64,000 nucleotides of DNA from Whitmania pigra (lineage: Eukaryota; Annelida; Clitellata; Hirudinida; Haemopidae), in contig JAJTWR010000026.1 in the NCBI GenBank assembly GCA_021613335.1, forward strand, positions 1 to 64,000, read 5' to 3'. The notes beneath the pieces are model-generated. The model saw only the letters and a program-made list of their open reading frames with translations. It made no database searches and was not told the DNA's origin. The number at the start of each line of letters is the position of its first letter. The stretch's first letter is position 1. This document shows, one piece after another, positions 61,489 through 64,000 of the stretch. The translations under genes and the position numbers were made by a program.

Positions 61489-64000
61489 CTGAAATATCAC
61501 CGATGACTTGTTGAGATCTTATTAGTTGATGGTCTTGAATAATTAGGTCTCATTAACCTAATTATTAAAATAACTACCAGAGTTCAGATTTAATGAAGTG
61601 ACGTTCTAGCGTGTCCGTAGTAACAGTATCATTTTTGTCTCGCATCGCTTGTTGCATCAGTTTGTGGATTTCTAAATGCCGAGAAGAATTAATAAATTAT
61701 TGACTAAACTCATAATTTATTGGAAATTAATCATATTTGATGTAATAATATGCATAGTTTTTGTAATAATTTATTAAATATTATTTTTAATTTACATTTA
61801 ATTACAGGTGTGTTAGAACTCACACTTGTACTAACAAGGTCGTATTATTACCCGCTCAACATATTTCTTTGAATCTTCTGACGTGTGAAGCTATTGTAAA
61901 TAAATAAATTAATTAAATTAATTAAACTATTCTCAGATCTAAAATTAAAAACAGGATCAAAACATACATACACAAAACATTGTTAATCTCAGTGAGATTA
62001 TTTTACCATCACCCTCATCATCGTCATCGTCTTTATTATCAACGCATAATCACAGTTGTTATCATAATCAACCTACGTTTCTAGGTAATGTAATATTTTT
62101 GCAGAATTTTTTTTTTTAAATATCAAATGGTGATATCACTTTTTTAACGTCAAATATTGCTGCACATGCACACGTGCATTTTTAGAGACAATCTCTGATG
62201 TTTGTTAATTCAGTTAATGTCATTCCAATATTTTTGTATATTATGATATCTTCAATATTAACATTTAATATTACAATAATTTGAAATTCTTTTGAATTCT
62301 TAAAACAGGTGCTTTAGTTCAAAAACAACAACAAGGAAATCAGTATAAATTTGCGTTCCCTCTGATCAGATTTACGGAAAAAAATTAAATAAAAATTTAA
62401 ATACAAATTTAAATAAAAATGCTTCTCAAGTATTTATCGTACGAATCATGACACCAACAACTAATAACAGTCAGATTAATTATATCCCAAGAAATTTTTA
62501 AAAATCTATGTTTTACTGATTTTAAATTAAGATACAAAATCTATTACCAAACTTTACTCAAACCTTTGGAGGATAAATTACTGCCAACTGATCAGAGCAT
62601 TCTTAATTAATATTTTAGCAGAATGTTTCTACTATTAATTTAAACTTTAAAATTTAGTTAATAATATTTTAATAAATATATTAATAAAATTATGTTATTG
62701 ATTGTATAACAATTTATAAAAAAAAACATTAATTAGTAATTGAATAAATTCTAATTTTATGAAAAAATAATTTCACGAGTTCACATTGGAACATCCAAAC
62801 CAAAGCATTGAGCAAAGTACTCAATACTTTAGAGTGGAGTGCTACAGGTAACAATCAAGGTATTCAGTTGGAATTGTTTCGAGACCATGGCTTTCTGAAA
62901 GTAACATCGACTAAAAACAATAAATTATGATTTAAGTTTAATCAGTGATGATGATGATAATAATAATGTAATGACTTACGTTTCAATTAATTCTTGAGAT
63001 AACTTTTAATTAATTAGTAGGATACAATTAAAAATAAAGTGAGATACATTGGTCGAGTGATTAGTGCTATATTTTTTAATGATCTATTGAGATGTAATGA
63101 TCAATTTAATAATTATGCACAATTTTCAATTAAATACAATCACAAATTCTCAATAATTGAAGTATTCGAGAATGTTTCATGCAAATTCTTCGCTTTTCTT
63201 ATTAAAATTGTTACGCGTGAATCATGGTTACATTTGTTTCACGCTTATATTTTATTAATTGTTGTTAATATTTTGTATTGCTTATATTTCATCACACCTA
63301 TGTTTTTATATATATGCTTATATTTTTTATTTTTTATTGTTCCGAATCAATATCACAATTATTTAAAAGGAGACTGAAGATATTATTAAATCTAGCCAAA
63401 AAAACGATTCACCGACAGATGTATCCTCCAAATTCTTTTACAATGTTTTTATTGATGTGTGTGTGTCTTTTTTTTTGAGTAAAGCAGTTAATTTTGGGAC
63501 TAATACTAACAATAATAATAAATTAATGAGAAACAGACAAATATACTCAGGAACCCGAACAATTTCAGAATGTTTCGGTGCAATGGGATGTTTTCATTTG
63601 AATTAATTTTTATTTTTATTAAATAGCTGTGAATATTTAGAAAGCACTTTGAATGTGCAGCATGAGAGATAAAATTATTTCAACATCAACAAATAAAACA
63701 AAAACATTATCAACAACAATTCAGGCTTCGTTAACTGTTAACTAGCAACTAGTTAAATAATGTTAACGTTTAATGTTAACTAAAATAATGAGTAATAAAA
63801 TAATAAATAATATTAACTACATTTTGTCAACCAATAATTAATGTAATTTTTAAATTAATGTAATTATACAGCAAGAGAAAAATTCTGCTATTCAAGAACA
63901 TCCAAAAATTAAATTGCAAAGTGTATGTAATAAATTAAAATAAGTGATAGATGCAAAAATATCTTGTGATGAAATAAATATTTTTTGTTGCTCTGTATTA
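61489..64000. other. No recognisable gene
   Basis: AT-rich DNA. The open frames at 63039-63478 are Ile/Phe/Tyr-rich and have no start, splice or domain support. Confidence 0.5.

Noticed and set aside
63039..63478. Hydrophobic 112- and 66-codon frames
   Set aside because: Ile/Phe/Tyr-rich frames expected by chance in such AT-rich DNA; no supporting signals.

Overview
The window is eukaryotic genomic DNA from an invertebrate animal. It is strongly AT-rich, has spliced genes with short introns (many of 100-400 bp), GT..AG junctions and AATAAA poly(A) signals, and carries very long (ATT)n/(AAT)n microsatellites and many decayed transposons. The gene set (an SANBR/KIAA1841 homologue, CSTF3, an adenosine-type GPCR, an Ig-superfamily cell-surface protein and BTBD9-like proteins) fits a lophotrochozoan-type bilaterian. 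An annelid such as a leech is my guess from general character, not from a diagnostic match.

Layout. 0-9.7 kb: mostly non-coding, with microsatellites, a complete 515-bp hAT element with 8-bp target-site duplication (TSD), and a few unidentified exon-like open segments. 9.8-14.5 kb (+): five-exon Ig-superfamily gene with a hydrophobic C-terminus. 15.8-17.0 kb (+): intronless BTBD9-like gene, followed by a decayed second copy (17.4-18.2 kb, resuming at 24.09 kb) split by a 5.8-kb transposon-bounded segment. That segment holds a mucin-like ORF and a second, nested copy of the same element. 25.5-28.8 kb (+): at least two tiny two-exon genes, one with a clear TATA box. 31.9-41.2 kb (+): a 20-exon SANBR-like gene whose junctions all stay in frame (602 codons). 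Its large 4.1-kb intron holds the intronless CSTF3 gene on the opposite strand and a decayed fragment of CSTF3. 43.3-51.6 kb (-): four-exon adenosine-receptor-like GPCR (382 codons), with Tigger and hAT remnants in its introns. 51.6-64 kb: LINE, Tigger and microsatellite territory with no confident gene.

Mobile DNA: (i) a hAT-like family with unusual terminal inverted repeats built of about fifteen iterations of a 14-17-nt module; (ii) a conventional hAT element; (iii) three pogo/Tigger-type remnants; (iv) at least nine non-LTR retrotransposon fragments; (v) a tRNA-derived SINE family in four copies.

How the genes relate. They do not form a pathway. CSTF3 (pre-mRNA 3'-end cleavage) is nested in SANBR. 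The GPCR, Ig protein and mucin-like protein are cell-surface candidates. All exon boundaries and identities come from reading the sequence; no database search was run.
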